The position numbers and the translations under genes were made by a program. A DNA stretch of 64,000 nt, taken from positions 1,364,001 through 1,428,000 of the forward strand of contig CP141731.1 of the NCBI GenBank assembly GCA_035621235.1. The letters run 5' to 3'. Each line of letters begins with the position of its first letter. Positions within the stretch are counted from its first letter, which is position 1. A model generated the notes under the pieces. The model saw only the letters and a list, made by a program, of their open reading frames with translations. It made no database searches and was not told the origin of the DNA. Shown in pieces: positions 63,414-64,000 of this stretch. The stretch comes from Actinomycetaceae bacterium MB13-C1-2 (lineage in GTDB: Bacteria > Actinomycetota > Actinomycetes > Actinomycetales > Actinomycetaceae).

Positions 63414-64000
63414 TGAGCGCTGTAACAGCTCCTACCAAAAACGCTACCGAGGCTGAACTCGCCGGCGTCACAGTTCCGATTTCCTGGCGTGACCCGATCG
63501 TTACGACGGTGATGGCGGCTCTGGCCGTACTTTTGGCCGCAACATCTCGGGGACAGTCCAACCTGTCATTCAAAGGCGCGAGCGCGTGGATGTCGGATTT
63601 CACCTGGACGGCTCCCGCTCAGCTGACCACGGGCATTCTTGCGGTTCTTGCGGTTGTTGTGACCGTATTCGTCTGGGTCCAGGCAATCAACCGAAGGGCG
63701 GTACCCGGATGGACACTCGTTGTGGTTGGGGTGTCATTCGTATTTGCATTCCTCGTCTGGATTGTTGCGGACCGTCCAAGCGCTAATCTCCCGGTCGTCT
63801 CGCTGTTAGCGGGCGGTTTGGCATTTGCTACCCCGCTGGTTTTCGGTGCTCTTGCAGGTGTCATAAATGAGCGTTCCGGAACCGTCAACATCGCAATCGA
63901 AGGCCAGCTCCTGTTCGGAGCTTTTGCTGGTGCAATTACGGCCTCCGCCTTTGGTTCACCGTGGATGGGCCTGATCGGTGCGCCGATCGCGGGCATGTTG
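63413..64000 (+). CDS. Nucleoside-type ABC importer permease 2, 3' end missing
   Basis: Second membrane subunit (NupQ/YufQ type). The frame opens at ATG 63413, sharing one base with the previous stop (TGATG), and stays open to the window edge, 196 codons of a protein usually near 300-430. After a hydrophilic N-terminus there are hydrophobic segments and the signature VFGALAGVINERSGTVNIAI followed by EGQLLFGAFAGA, diagnostic for this permease. The rest lies to the right of the window. Operon order lipoprotein-ATPase-permease-permease is standard. Confidence 0.94.
   Translation, partial: MSAVTAPTKNATEAELAGVTVPISWRDPIVTTVMAALAVLLAATSRGQSNLSFKGASAWMSDFTWTAPAQLTTGILAVLAVVVTVFVWVQAINRRAVPGWTLVVVGVSFVFAFLVWIVADRPSANLPVVSLLAGGLAFATPLVFGALAGVINERSGTVNIAIEGQLLFGAFAGAITASAFGSPWMGLIGAPIAGML

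Overview
The window is a chromosomal segment of a Gram-positive actinobacterium, probably in or near the Actinomycetaceae. The inference rests on OpcA beside zwf, a GuaB3 paralogue, a membrane-anchored PemK-like protein, RimI with the Tsa proteins, MEP-pathway IspE, frequent GTG/TTG starts and moderately high GC. A giant 2-hydroxyacyl-CoA dehydratase activase and a Pta-AckA pair point to an anaerobic or facultative lifestyle. The genus is not assigned. Almost everything is core metabolism; I see no prophage, transposase or CRISPR array.

Layout. 1-4507 (minus): oxidative pentose phosphate operon gnd-zwf-opcA-pgl, with pgl cut by the left edge. 5083-7333: threonine degradation tdh-kbl. 7785-13116: alr-tsaE-tsaB, then a PemK-like membrane protein, a GNAT enzyme, a Phd/PIN toxin-antitoxin pair and rimI. 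13438-16884: sdhCAB. 17184-18230: tsaD. 18383-19585 (minus): a glutamate-cysteine ligase-like enzyme. 19821-25654: groES under a CIRCE element, guaB, a DEDDh exonuclease, guaB3 and fumC. 25948-31266: the activase divergent from a TetR regulator. 31638-36708 (minus): nadE, ackA, pta. 36939-40875: a heterodimeric ABC exporter. 41170-44942: an aminotransferase, guaA and tatD. 44950-46128 (minus): a ROK regulator. 46254-48198: rsmA-ispE. 48446-51442 (minus): a DUF1622 membrane protein and a GH3 glycosidase. 51732-52577: an aquaporin. 53197-55080 (minus): an Uup-type ABC-F protein. 55347-60251: tRNA-Gln, prs, rplY, manC and a BMP lipoprotein. 60472-64000: the ATPase and two permeases of the BMP-type nucleoside importer, the last gene cut by the right edge.

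The less ordinary content is between the genes. (1) An 80-bp palindromic element recurs in intergenic regions (4811, 4926, 7415, 18252, 52795), with further half-units at 4761, 31494-31608 and 52754. (2) Three hairpins of 62-63 bp bounded by CCAATCA and TGATTGG lie at gene ends (25846, 33875, 57662). (3) A 41-bp tandem repeat of about five units follows the tetR gene. (4) A nested multi-hairpin block lies between the exporter and the aminotransferase (40872-41115). (5) The TetR region carries two palindromes sharing GGACT-NN-AGTCC, one in the divergent promoter and one inside the tetR coding sequence. Among proteins, the ABC exporter pair has complementary degenerate ATP sites and GuaB3 has His in place of the IMPDH catalytic Cys.

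Metabolically the genes supply NADPH and pentose (gnd, zwf, opcA, pgl), PRPP (prs), guanine nucleotides (guaB, guaA, possibly guaB3), NAD (nadE), acetate fermentation with ATP (pta, ackA), succinate/fumarate interconversion (sdhCAB, fumC), tRNA t6A modification (tsaE, tsaB, tsaD) and probable nucleoside uptake (the BMP system).
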